NCBI RefSeq assembly: GCF_039537705.1
Contig: NZ_BAABBA010000008.1
Span: 62,001-126,000 of the forward strand
Source: Georgenia daeguensis
GTDB taxonomy: Bacteria > Actinomycetota > Actinomycetes > Actinomycetales > Actinomycetaceae
Direction of reading: 5' to 3'
Length of the DNA: 64,000 nt
Under the pieces are notes generated by a model. The model made no database searches, was not told the origin of the DNA, and worked only from the letters and a program-made list of their open reading frames with translations. A program made the position numbers and the translations under genes. Below, piece after piece: positions 49,942 through 58,237 of the stretch (within the stretch, counting starts at the first letter, position 1; each line of letters begins with the position of its first letter).

Positions 49942-50005
49942 GGTAAGTGCTCCTGGGCAGATCAAGTCGTCCTAGAAGCACTGCCGCTGCGCAGGACCAC
50001 TTACC
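49942..50005. repeat. long inverted-repeat element bordering the 42-bp array
   Basis: GGTAAGTGCTCCT (49942-49954) pairs with AGGACCACTTACC (49993-50005), 12 of 13 bases. Inside are a second pair AGTGCT/AGCACT and a related AAGTCGTCCT. The core GTGnTCCT is shared with the 42-bp repeat, suggesting one family of extragenic palindromic repeats. Confidence 0.7.
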
Positions 50006-50049
50006 GGTGGTACCCCTCAGGTGGGGGCCGCCGCTCACACGGCCGGCGC

Positions 50050-50097
50050 CGTCGCCGCGACCCCGGCGCCGGGACGGACGCCGGGGTCGCGGCGGCG
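50050..50097 (-). terminator. 19-bp hairpin after the MHS transporter gene
   Basis: The left arm 50050-50068 and right arm 50079-50097 pair at 18 of 19 positions around a 10-nt loop. It starts about 19 nt past the minus-strand stop at 50116. Confidence 0.65.
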
Positions 50098-50115
50098 GGT
50101 CGGCGCCGGGGCGGA

Positions 50116-51498
50116 TCAGACCTTCGAGAGCCCGCGGATGGGGCTCACCTGCTGCTCCGCCTCGTGGTCGGGCCCGAGGGGGATGCCGCTGCGGTCACGC
50201 AGCACCAGCGTCGCGAGGAGGCCGACGAGGGTCATCCCGGCGAGGTACAGGGTGACCGCCGTGGTGGAGCCCGTCGCCTGGACGAGCGCGGCGGCGATCA
50301 TCGGGGCGAAGGCCCCGCCGGCGATGGCGCCGATCGCGTAGGAGATCGACACGCCCGAGAACCGGATCGAGGCCGGGAAGAGCTCCGCGTAGAGCGCCGC
50401 CTGCGGGCCGTACGTGAAGCCGAGGCCGAGCGTGAGCAGCGCGAGGCCCGCGAACAGCAGCCCGACGTCGCCGGTGTTCACCAGCGGGAAGAGCGCGAGC
50501 ACGCCGACCAGCTGCAGGATCCAGCCCAGGACGTACGTCGTGCGCCGACCCAGCCGGTCTGACACCGCGCCGGCGATGATCGTCGAGATCAGCCACGTCA
50601 CGGCGGAGCCGGTCACGGCCCACAGCACCGGGCCACGGTCGAGCCCGAGCGGGCCCTCCGGGCTCGTCGCGTAGTTCTGGATGTACCCGCCGGTCGTCAT
50701 GTAGCCGACCGCGTTGTTGCCGGCGAAGACGAGCGCTGCGACGACCACGAGGACGGTGTGCCTGCGGAAGAGGCGCAGGATCGGCATCTGCGCCTCCTGC
50801 TTGCGCTCGGCCAGCTCCGCGAACACCGGGCTCTCCTCGACCTTCCGGCGCACGTAGTAGCCGACCAGGATGAGGACGACGCTCAGCAGGAACGGGATGC
50901 GCCAGCCCCACTCGAGGAAGGCGTCGCCGGGGGCGATCATCGCCATGAGCGCCATGACGCCGGAGGCGAGCAGCAGACCGAGCGGGACACCGGTCTGGGG
51001 TCCCGCACCGAACAGCCCGCGCCGCCTGCCCGGAGCGTGCTCGACCGCCATGAGGACCGCGCCGCCCCACTCGCCGCCGGCCGAGACGCCCTGGATGATG
51101 CGCAGCAGCACGAGGAGGACCGGCGCGGCGACCCCGATCGTGGCGTACGTCGGCAGCAGGCCGATCAGGGAGGTCGCCAGCCCCATGAGGATGAGGGTCA
51201 CCATGAGGATGACCTTGCGGCCGTACCGGTCGCCGAGGTGGCCGGCGAGGAACGCGCCGAGGGGGCGGAAGAGGAAGCTCACACCGACGGTCGCGAACGA
51301 GAGCAGCAGCCTGTTCTCGCCCAGGCCGGCGAAGAAGATCTCACCGAAGACCAGCCCGGCGGCGAAGGCGTAGATGAAGAAGTCGTACCACTCGACCGTC
51401 GTACCGATGACGGTGGCGAAGACGACGCGCCGCCGGTCGGCGAGGTCGGGCGAGTGCGCGGGGGGCGTCAGGTCCCGGCTGTCGTTCATGGTGCTCAT
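50116..51498 (-). CDS. MHS-family MFS transporter (ShiA/proline-permease type)
   Basis: A 460-residue 12-helix symporter with the metabolite:H+ symporter hallmarks: TVVEWYDFFIYAFAAGLVF-like first helix (here GTTVEWYDFFIYAFAAGLVF), GHLGDRYGRKVILM in loop 2-3, and RIIQGVSAGGEWGGAVLMAVEHAP. Family substrates are organic acids, so import of a hydroxyphenylacetate-type acid is likely here. AGGAG precedes ATG at 51498. It is divergent from the hpa operon with 116 bp between starts. Confidence 0.87.
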   Translation of the reverse strand: MSTMNDSRDLTPPAHSPDLADRRRVVFATVIGTTVEWYDFFIYAFAAGLVFGEIFFAGLGENRLLLSFATVGVSFLFRPLGAFLAGHLGDRYGRKVILMVTLILMGLATSLIGLLPTYATIGVAAPVLLVLLRIIQGVSAGGEWGGAVLMAVEHAPGRRRGLFGAGPQTGVPLGLLLASGVMALMAMIAPGDAFLEWGWRIPFLLSVVLILVGYYVRRKVEESPVFAELAERKQEAQMPILRLFRRHTVLVVVAALVFAGNNAVGYMTTGGYIQNYATSPEGPLGLDRGPVLWAVTGSAVTWLISTIIAGAVSDRLGRRTTYVLGWILQLVGVLALFPLVNTGDVGLLFAGLALLTLGLGFTYGPQAALYAELFPASIRFSGVSISYAIGAIAGGAFAPMIAAALVQATGSTTAVTLYLAGMTLVGLLATLVLRDRSGIPLGPDHEAEQQVSPIRGLSKV

Positions 51499-51571
51499 CA
51501 GTTGACTCCTGTGTCGTTCCGACGTCGCTGTCAGTGGCCGCCGAGCACTCCGGCTTGCCTCGTGGTGGACG

Positions 51572-51583
51572 ATGATATACGAT
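51572..51583. promoter_or_regulatory. second copy of the ATCGTATACGAT-type operator
   Basis: ATGATATACGAT matches the palindrome at 47018-47029 at 10 of 12 positions and lies between the divergent MHS transporter and hpa operon. It is followed by TTTCGAATAC, an AT-rich stretch that probably includes promoter elements. Confidence 0.5.
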
Positions 51584-51614
51584 TTCGAATACAAAGCAAG
51601 GGGCGAAGGAGCTC

Positions 51615-53117
51615 ATGACTGAAGACATCACCATCGGCGCAGGCACGGACGAGCGGTTCTCGGGGCTGCCGGGGCGTCCGGGCAAGATCGTCGCCGTCCA
51701 CCTCAGCTACGCCTCACGCGCGGACCAGCGTGGTCGCCGCCCTGCCCATCCCTCCTACTTCTTCAAGCCGTCGAGCTCGGTCGCCCCCTCCGGCGCGACC
51801 GTCGAGCGGCCGGCCGGCACCGAGCTGCTGGCCTTCGAGGGCGAGATCGCGCTCGTCATCGGCACGGCAGCCCGCCGCGTCGACCTCGCCGAGGCGTGGG
51901 ACCACGTCGGGTGGGTGACGGCGGCGAACGACTTCGGGCTGTACGACCTGCGCGCGAACGACAGGGGCTCCAACGTCCGCTCCAAGGGCGGCGACGGCTT
52001 CACCCCCGTCGGCCCCTCCCTCGTCGACGCCCGCACGGTCGACCCTGCCGCGCTCCGGCTGCGCACCTGGGTCAACGGCGAGCTGCGCCAGGACGACACC
52101 ACGGCCGGGCTCATCTTCCCGCTCCCCCAGCTCATCGCCGACCTCTCCCAGCACTTCACGCTCGAGCCGGGCGACGTCATTCTCACCGGCACCCCCGCCG
52201 GCTCCTCGGTCGTCGTCCCCGGCGACGTCGTCGAGGTCGAGGTCGACGCCCCCGGGGCGCCCGGCGCCCTCAGCTCGGGCCGGCTGGTCACCACCGTCAC
52301 CCAGGGCGGGCACGGTTTCGACGGCGCCCTGGGATCGCTGCCGGCCGTGGACGACGTCCAGCGGACCGAGGCGTGGGGGTCGCGCGCCGCCGCCGGCCTG
52401 GAGCCGGACCCTGAGCCGTTCCGCCTGACGCCGGAGCTGCGCGCGAAGCTCGTGAAGGCCCCGGTGGCGGGGCTCAGCGCGCAGCTGCGCAAGCGGGGCC
52501 TGAACAACGTCACCGTCGACGGCGTGCGGCCGATGCACCCGGAGGCCAAGCTCGTCGGCACCGCCCGCACCCTGCGGTTCGTGCCCAACCGCGAGGACCT
52601 GTTCGCCAGCCACGGCGGGGGCTACAACGCGCAGAAGCGGGCGTTCGACGCCGTCGGCGAGGGCGAGGTCGTCGTCATCGAGGCCCGCGGCGAGGAGGGG
52701 TCGGGCACCCTCGGCGACATCCTCGCCCTGCGCGCCCACGCCCGCCGGGCCGCCGGGATCGTCACCGACGGCGGCGTGCGCGACCACGACGCCGTGGCCG
52801 CCGTCGGCATCCCGGTGTACAGCAAGGGTGCGCACCCGGCCGTGCTCGGCCGCCGGCACGTGCCGTGGGACGCGGACGTGACGATCGCCTGCGGCGGGAC
52901 GACCGTGCAGCCCGGCGACCTCGTCGTCGGTGACCGGGACGGCGTCGTCGTCATCCCCCCGGCCCTCGCCGAGGAGGTCGCCGACGCGGCCCTCGCCCAG
53001 GAGGACGAGGACGCGTGGATCGCCGAGCAGGTCGCGGCGGGGCACCCGGTCGACGGACTGTTCCCGATGAACGCCGAGTGGAGAGCGAGGTACGACGCAT
53101 GGCGCGCGAAGAGGTGA
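51615..53117 (+). CDS. fumarylacetoacetate-hydrolase-family / RraA-family fusion (HpaG position)
   Basis: A 500-residue two-domain protein. Residues about 25-235 are a FAH-type hydrolase/decarboxylase domain (FFKPSSSVAPSG, EGEIALVIG, VTAANDFGLYDLR, GDVILTGTPAGS). Residues about 280-495 are an RraA/HMG-aldolase-like domain (VGTARTLRFVPNRED, GTLGDILALRAHARRAAGIVTDGGVRDHDAV). HpaG in E. coli joins two FAH domains (OPET decarboxylase and HHDD isomerase); here the second is replaced by RraA, whose relatives bind divalent metal and include decarboxylases and aldolases. GAAGGAG precedes the ATG. It is the first gene of the hpa operon. Confidence 0.85.
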   Translation: MTEDITIGAGTDERFSGLPGRPGKIVAVHLSYASRADQRGRRPAHPSYFFKPSSSVAPSGATVERPAGTELLAFEGEIALVIGTAARRVDLAEAWDHVGWVTAANDFGLYDLRANDRGSNVRSKGGDGFTPVGPSLVDARTVDPAALRLRTWVNGELRQDDTTAGLIFPLPQLIADLSQHFTLEPGDVILTGTPAGSSVVVPGDVVEVEVDAPGAPGALSSGRLVTTVTQGGHGFDGALGSLPAVDDVQRTEAWGSRAAAGLEPDPEPFRLTPELRAKLVKAPVAGLSAQLRKRGLNNVTVDGVRPMHPEAKLVGTARTLRFVPNREDLFASHGGGYNAQKRAFDAVGEGEVVVIEARGEEGSGTLGDILALRAHARRAAGIVTDGGVRDHDAVAAVGIPVYSKGAHPAVLGRRHVPWDADVTIACGGTTVQPGDLVVGDRDGVVVIPPALAEEVADAALAQEDEDAWIAEQVAAGHPVDGLFPMNAEWRARYDAWRAKR

Positions 53118-53812
53118 CCGAGACGGCGGCGCCCGCCCCGAGCAAGTCGCAGCGGGCCTACCACTGGCTTAAGGAGCGGATCGCGAACCAGGAGTTCACG
53201 CCGGGCTACCGCCTGGTGCTGGCCTCGATCGCGGCGGAGCTCGACATGAGCGTCGTGCCGGTGCGCGAGGCCATCCGCCAGCTGGAGGCCGAGGGCCTGG
53301 TCACGTTCGAGCGCAACGTCGGCGCGCACGTGTCGATGATCGACGACTCCCAGTACCGGCACAGCATGGAGGCCCTGGCGATCCTCGAGGGGGCGGCGAC
53401 CGCGCTCTCGGCACCGCACCTGACCGCCGAGGACCTGCGCCGGGCGCGGGAGGTCAACGGCCTGATGGTCGAGACGCTCGACCACTTCGACCCCCGCTCG
53501 TTCACGGCGCTGAACCAGAAGTTCCACTCGATCCTCTACGCCCCGTGCCCGAACCCGCGCATGCTCGACCTCGTCAACGCGGAGTGGGGCCGGCTGGGCC
53601 ACCTGCGCGACTCGACGTTCAGCTTCGTGCCCGGCCGCGCGCAGGAGTCCGTGCGCGAGCACGAGCACATCGTCCACCTCATCGAGGCCGGCGCCCCCCT
53701 GGCGGACGTCGAGCGCGCGGCCCGCCGCCACCGCTCGGCCACCCTCGCCGCCTACCTGACCCACGAGCACCCTGAGGACGCCGGTCCGGCCGACGTCCTC
53801 ACCGCCCACTGA
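53099..53812 (+). CDS. GntR/FCD-family transcriptional regulator
   Basis: A 237-residue regulator. The winged helix is at about 15-80 (KSQRAYHWLKERIANQEFTPGYRL, ELDMSVVPVREAIRQLEAEGLV). The FCD domain (about 88-225) has the metal/ligand-binding residues in LNQKFHSILYAP and HEHIVHLIEAG. It overlaps the FAH-RraA gene by 19 nt, so it is cotranscribed with the pathway and probably autoregulates through the ATCGTATACGAT-like sites. Effectors of such regulators are usually pathway acids. Confidence 0.88.
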   Translation: MAREEVTETAAPAPSKSQRAYHWLKERIANQEFTPGYRLVLASIAAELDMSVVPVREAIRQLEAEGLVTFERNVGAHVSMIDDSQYRHSMEALAILEGAATALSAPHLTAEDLRRAREVNGLMVETLDHFDPRSFTALNQKFHSILYAPCPNPRMLDLVNAEWGRLGHLRDSTFSFVPGRAQESVREHEHIVHLIEAGAPLADVERAARRHRSATLAAYLTHEHPEDAGPADVLTAH

Positions 53813-53825
53813 CCGGAGGCACCCC

Positions 53826-55391
53826 ATGAGCAGCACCGACCCGACGACCGCGACGGCCGCCCGCTACCTGCCCGCGGACCTGCCCGAGCGGATCCAGCAC
53901 TACATCGACGGCGAGTTCGTCGACTCCGCCGACGGCGACACCTTCGACGTGCTCGACCCGGTCACGAACGAGACCTACCTGCGCGCCGCGGCCGGGAAGA
54001 AGGCCGACGTCGACCGCGCGGTCGCGGCGGCGCGGCGCGCGTTCGTGGAGGGCCCGTGGCCGAGGATGCTGCCGCGCGAGCGCTCCCGCGTGCTGCACCG
54101 CATCGCCGACATCGTCGAGTCACGCGACGCCCGCCTCGCCGAGCTCGAGAGCTTCGACTCCGGCCTGCCGATCACCCAGGCGCTCGGCCAGGCCCGCCGC
54201 GCCGCCGAGAACTTCCGGTTCTTCGCGGACCTGATCGTCGCCCAGGCCGACGACACCTACAAGGTGCCCGGCCGGCAGATCAACTACGTCAACCGCAAGC
54301 CCATCGGGGTCGCCGGGCTCATCACGCCCTGGAACACGCCCTTCATGCTCGAGTCCTGGAAGCTCGGCCCCGCGCTGGCGACCGGCAACACGGTCGTGCT
54401 CAAGCCGGCCGAGTTCACACCGCTGTCGGCGTCCCTGTGGGCGGGCATCTTCGAGGAGGCCGGCCTGCCCAAGGGCGTGTTCAACCTCGTCAACGGGTTC
54501 GGCGAGGACGCGGGCGACGCGCTGGTCAAGCACCCCGACGTACCGCTGATCTCCTTCACCGGCGAGAGCCGCACCGGGCAGATCATCTTCGCCAACGCCG
54601 CGCCGTACCTCAAGGGCCTCTCGATGGAGCTCGGCGGGAAGTCCCCCGCCGTCGTCTTCGCCGACGCCGACCTCGAGGCCGCCGTGGACGCGACGATCTT
54701 CGGGGTGTTCTCCCTCAACGGCGAGCGGTGCACGGCGGGCAGCCGCATCCTCGTCCAGCGCGAGATCTACGACGAGTTCGTCGAGCGCTACGCCGCCCAG
54801 GCCAAGCGCGTCGTCGTCGGCCCGCCGCACGAGCCCCGCACCGAGGTCGGCGCGCTCGTGCACCCCGAGCACTACGACAAGGTCATGAGCTACATCGAGA
54901 TCGGCAAGACCGAGGGACGCCTCGTCGCCGGCGGCGGGCGGCCCGACGGCTTCCCGACGGGCAACTACGTCGCCCCGACCGTCTTCGCCGACGTCGCCCC
55001 GGACGCCCGCATCTTCCAGGAGGAGATCTTCGGGCCGGTCGTCGCGATCACCCCGTTCGACACCGACGAGGAGGCGCTGGCCCTCGCCAACGGCGTGAAG
55101 TACGGGCTCGCCGCCTACATCTGGACGAACGACCTCAAGCGGGCGCACAACTTCTCCCAGGCGGTCGAGGCGGGGATGGTGTGGCTCAACAGCAACAACG
55201 TCCGCGACCTGCGCACCCCCTTCGGCGGCGTCAAGGCCTCGGGCCTCGGCCACGAGGGCGGCTACCGCTCGATCGACTTCTACACCGACCAGCAGGCCGT
55301 GCACATCACGCTCGGCAAGGTGCACAACCCCACCTTCGGCAAGGTCGACCCGCACGCACCGACGGACCTGGACGACCCCGACCCGCGCTGA
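53826..55391 (+). CDS. hpaE: 5-carboxymethyl-2-hydroxymuconate semialdehyde dehydrogenase
   Basis: A 521-residue aldehyde dehydrogenase. It shows GLITPWNTPFMLESWKLGPALATGNTVVLKPA, the Glu in SMELGGKSPAVVFADADLE, the catalytic Cys in NGERCTAGSRILV (near residue 302), and NFSQAVEAGMVWLNSNNVRDLRTPFGGVKASGLGHEGG. This last block is characteristic of the HpaE group. It oxidises the ring-cleavage product to 5-carboxymethyl-2-hydroxymuconate with NAD. GGAGG precedes the ATG. Confidence 0.9.
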   Translation: MSSTDPTTATAARYLPADLPERIQHYIDGEFVDSADGDTFDVLDPVTNETYLRAAAGKKADVDRAVAAARRAFVEGPWPRMLPRERSRVLHRIADIVESRDARLAELESFDSGLPITQALGQARRAAENFRFFADLIVAQADDTYKVPGRQINYVNRKPIGVAGLITPWNTPFMLESWKLGPALATGNTVVLKPAEFTPLSASLWAGIFEEAGLPKGVFNLVNGFGEDAGDALVKHPDVPLISFTGESRTGQIIFANAAPYLKGLSMELGGKSPAVVFADADLEAAVDATIFGVFSLNGERCTAGSRILVQREIYDEFVERYAAQAKRVVVGPPHEPRTEVGALVHPEHYDKVMSYIEIGKTEGRLVAGGGRPDGFPTGNYVAPTVFADVAPDARIFQEEIFGPVVAITPFDTDEEALALANGVKYGLAAYIWTNDLKRAHNFSQAVEAGMVWLNSNNVRDLRTPFGGVKASGLGHEGGYRSIDFYTDQQAVHITLGKVHNPTFGKVDPHAPTDLDDPDPR

Positions 55392-55425
55392 GCACACCCC
55401 CCGAACGAGAGGCAAGGACGCTGAC

Positions 55426-56592
55426 GTGACCACGCGTGACCAGATGACCCAAACCACCTCCGGATTCTTCGTGTCCCAGGAGGCGCCCATCCACACCGAC
55501 AACCCGGTGCCGACGCCGAGCTCGCCCCCGCCGGACATCCTGCGCTGCGCGTACATGGAGCTCGTCGTGACGGACCTGCAGCGCTCGCGCGACTTCTACG
55601 TCGACGTGCTCGGCCTGACGGTGACCAGCGAGGACGAGAACACGGTCTACCTGCGCAGCATCGAGGAGTTCATCCACCACAACCTCGTGCTCCGCAAGGG
55701 GCCGGTCGCCGCCGTGGCCGCGTTCTCGTACCGGGTGCGCAGCCCCGAGGACCTCGACAAGGCCGTGGCCTTCTACACCGAGCTGGGCTGCCGCGTGGAG
55801 CGCCGCCGGGAGGGTTTCACCCAGGGTATCGGGGACTCGGTGCGCGTGGAGGACCCGCTCGGCTTCCCGTACGAGTTCTTCCACGACGTCGAGCACGTCG
55901 AGCGGCTCGCCTGGCGCTACGACCTCTACACCCCGGGCGCGCTCGTGCGCCTCGACCACTTCAACCAGGTCACTCCGGACGTGCCGCGCGCGACGAAGTT
56001 CATGCAGGATCTCGGCTTCCGCGTCACCGAGGACATCCAGGACGAGGCGGGCACGGTCTACGCCGCGTGGATGCGCCGCAAGCCGACCGTCCACGACACC
56101 GCGATGACCGGCGGGGACGGGCCGCGCATGCACCACGTCGCCTTCGCCACCCACGAGAAGCACAACATCCTCGCCATCTGCGACAAGCTCGGTGCCCTGC
56201 GCATGTCCGACCGCATCGAGCGCGGCCCCGGCCGGCACGGGGTGTCCAACGCGTTCTACCTCTACCTGCGCGACCCGGACGGCCACCGCGTGGAGATCTA
56301 CACGCAGGACTACTACACGGGCGACCCGGACAACCCGGTCGTCACCTGGGACGTCCACGACAACCAGCGCCGCGACTGGTGGGGCAACCCGGTGGTGCCG
56401 TCGTGGTACACCGAGGCGTCCCTCGTCCTGGACCTCGACGGCAACCCCAAGCCGGTTCTCGAGCGCACCGACTCCAGCGAGATGGCGGTGACCATCGGGG
56501 CCGACGGCTTCTCCTACACCCGCCGCGAGGAGGGCGAGGAGTCGATGCCGAGCTGGAAGCAGGGCGAGTACAAGCTCGGTCACCAGCTGTGA
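55426..56592 (+). CDS. hpaD: 3,4-dihydroxyphenylacetate 2,3-dioxygenase (extradiol)
   Basis: A 388-residue vicinal-oxygen-chelate dioxygenase like Brevibacterium HPCD and Arthrobacter MndD. The facial triad is visible: His in LDHFNQ (near 178), His in MHHVAFAT (near 236), Glu in HRVEIYTQDYY (near 289). The spacing equals that of HPCD (155/214/267) with a 22-residue N-terminal extension. It cleaves homoprotocatechuate at the 2,3 bond with Fe(II) or Mn(II). The start is GTG at 55426 with AAGGA; an ATG at 55444 is an alternative. Confidence 0.92.
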   Translation: MTTRDQMTQTTSGFFVSQEAPIHTDNPVPTPSSPPPDILRCAYMELVVTDLQRSRDFYVDVLGLTVTSEDENTVYLRSIEEFIHHNLVLRKGPVAAVAAFSYRVRSPEDLDKAVAFYTELGCRVERRREGFTQGIGDSVRVEDPLGFPYEFFHDVEHVERLAWRYDLYTPGALVRLDHFNQVTPDVPRATKFMQDLGFRVTEDIQDEAGTVYAAWMRRKPTVHDTAMTGGDGPRMHHVAFATHEKHNILAICDKLGALRMSDRIERGPGRHGVSNAFYLYLRDPDGHRVEIYTQDYYTGDPDNPVVTWDVHDNQRRDWWGNPVVPSWYTEASLVLDLDGNPKPVLERTDSSEMAVTIGADGFSYTRREEGEESMPSWKQGEYKLGHQL

Positions 56593-56640
56593 CCGGCCCG
56601 CTCCCCGACGACAGGGCCACCCACACCCCAGGAGGACCGG

Positions 56641-57426
56641 ATGCTGCCGCCTGAGACCGTCGCGGCGATCGCGGACGAGCTCGCCGCCGCCGAGCGCGAC
56701 CGCACGATGGTGCCGCTGCTGACCGCCCGGCACCCCGGCATGACCGTCGAGGACTCCTACGCCGTGCAGAACGAGTGGCGGCGCCGCGCCGTCGAGGCCG
56801 GACGCCGGCCGGTCGGCCGCAAGATCGGGCTGACCTCGAAGGTCATGCAGGCGGCGACCGGCATCGACGAGCCGGACTACGGCGCGATCTTCGCCGACAT
56901 GGTGTTCGAGAACGGCTCCGTCATCGAGCACGCCCGCTTCTCGAACGTGCGCATCGAGGTCGAGCTGGCCTTCATGCTGGCCGAGCCGGTCGACGGCCCG
57001 GACGCCACCGTCTTCGACGTGCTCCGGGCCACCGAGTACGTGGTCCCGGCGCTGGAGATCCTCTCCTCGCGCATCGAGCTCGAGGGCCGCACCATCGTGG
57101 ACACGATCAGCGACAACGCGGCGATGGGCGGGATGGTCTACGGCGGCAACCCGGTCCGGCCCGGTGAGGTCGACCTGCGCTGGGTCTCGGCGCTGCTGTA
57201 CCGCAACGAGACCATCGAGGAGTCCGGCGTCGCGGCCGCGGTGCTGAACCACCCCGCCATGGGCGTCGCCTGGCTGGCGAACAAGCTCGCCCAGCACGGC
57301 GACCGCCTCGAGGCCGGCGAGCTCGTGCTGGCCGGCTCCTTCACCCGCCCCATGTGGGTCCACCCGGGCGACACCGTGCTCGCCGACTTCCGAGAGCTGG
57401 GGACGATCTCATGCCGCTTCGCCTGA
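56641..57426 (+). CDS. hpaH: 2-oxo-hept-4-ene-1,7-dioate hydratase
   Basis: A 261-residue member of the HpaH/MhpD hydratase family, related in fold to FAH. It shows GRKIGLTSKVMQAATGIDEPDYGAIFADM, the metal-binding Glu pair in IEVELAFMLAEP, and SCRF at the end. It adds water to 2-oxohept-4-enedioate, giving the aldolase substrate. CAGGAGG precedes ATG at 56641, and it overlaps hpaI by 16 nt. Confidence 0.9.
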   Translation: MLPPETVAAIADELAAAERDRTMVPLLTARHPGMTVEDSYAVQNEWRRRAVEAGRRPVGRKIGLTSKVMQAATGIDEPDYGAIFADMVFENGSVIEHARFSNVRIEVELAFMLAEPVDGPDATVFDVLRATEYVVPALEILSSRIELEGRTIVDTISDNAAMGGMVYGGNPVRPGEVDLRWVSALLYRNETIEESGVAAAVLNHPAMGVAWLANKLAQHGDRLEAGELVLAGSFTRPMWVHPGDTVLADFRELGTISCRFA

Positions 57427-58232
57427 CGCCGACCTTCCGCCACGCCCTGGCGGAGCAGCAAGACCGGGGCGCGAACGCCCGCCCGCTGGCGGGCATCTGG
57501 GTGTGCTCGGGCAGCCCGCTCGTCGCCGAGATCTGCGCGGGCGCGGGCCTGGACTGGATGCTCATCGACATGGAGCACTCCCCCAACGGCCTCGAGTCCG
57601 TGCTCGGGCAGCTCCAGGCGGTGGCCTCCTACCCCGTCACCCCGGTCGTGCGCGTGCCCATCGGCGACGTCGTGACCATCAAGCAGGTGCTCGACCTCGG
57701 GGCGCAGAACCTGCTGGTGCCGATGATCTCCTCCGCCGAGGAGGCCCGGGCGGCCGTCGAGGCCGTGCGGTACCCGCCGCGCGGGCGCCGCGGGGTCGGG
57801 TCCGCGCTGGCCCGCTCCGCCCGGTGGAACCGGGTCGACCGGTACCTCGCGGACGCCGACGAGCACGTGTCGCTCTTCGTGCAGATCGAGACCGCGGAGG
57901 GCGTCGACGCGGCCGCCGAGATCGCCGCCGTCGACGGCGTCGACGGGGTGTTCGTCGGCCCGTCCGACCTCTCCGCGTCCATGGGGCTGCTCGGTCAGCA
58001 GAGCCACCCCGACGTCGTCGCGGCGGTGCACCGCGCCTTCGAGGCCGTGCGCGCGGCGGGCAAGCCGGTCGGGGTCAACGCGTTCGACCAGGCCGTCGCG
58101 CGCTCCTACCTCGAGGCCGGCGCGTCATTCGTGCTCGTCGGTGCGGACGTGGCGCTGCTCGCGCGTGCCTCCGAGGCGCTCGCCGCGGCCTTCGTCCCCG
58201 CGACGGACGACGGCGCGCGCGCCAGCTACTGA
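57411..58232 (+). CDS. hpaI: 4-hydroxy-2-oxo-heptane-1,7-dioate aldolase
   Basis: A 273-residue class II HpcH/HpaI aldolase. It has GIWVCSGSPLVAEICAGAGLDWMLIDMEHSPN (catalytic His), QIETAEGVDAAAEIAAVDGVDGVFVGPSDLSASMG (metal-binding Glu/Asp) and a C-terminal VLVGADVALLARA. It splits the pathway acid into pyruvate and succinate semialdehyde, which GabD at 43506 can oxidise. It is the last gene of the operon. A second aldolase of the same family follows on the opposite strand. Confidence 0.9.
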   Translation: MPLRLTPTFRHALAEQQDRGANARPLAGIWVCSGSPLVAEICAGAGLDWMLIDMEHSPNGLESVLGQLQAVASYPVTPVVRVPIGDVVTIKQVLDLGAQNLLVPMISSAEEARAAVEAVRYPPRGRRGVGSALARSARWNRVDRYLADADEHVSLFVQIETAEGVDAAAEIAAVDGVDGVFVGPSDLSASMGLLGQQSHPDVVAAVHRAFEAVRAAGKPVGVNAFDQAVARSYLEAGASFVLVGADVALLARASEALAAAFVPATDDGARASY

Positions 58233-58237
58233 GCCGG

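Larger units (their letters stand above)
49588..50115. other. 528-bp repeat-rich convergent gap
   Basis: The gap lies between the convergent ThDP-enzyme and MHS-transporter genes. It contains the end of a tandem repeat, 95 N, four clean 42-bp repeat copies, a diverged copy, a 64-bp inverted-repeat element and a strong hairpin. I find no credible gene; open frames through the repeats are artefacts of a repeat length divisible by three. Confidence 0.85.

Noticed and set aside
49615..50562. ORF running through the N gap and the 42-bp repeats
   Set aside because: The repeat length is divisible by three and has no stop, so every frame stays open; part of the frame is N and the rest is antisense to the MHS transporter.
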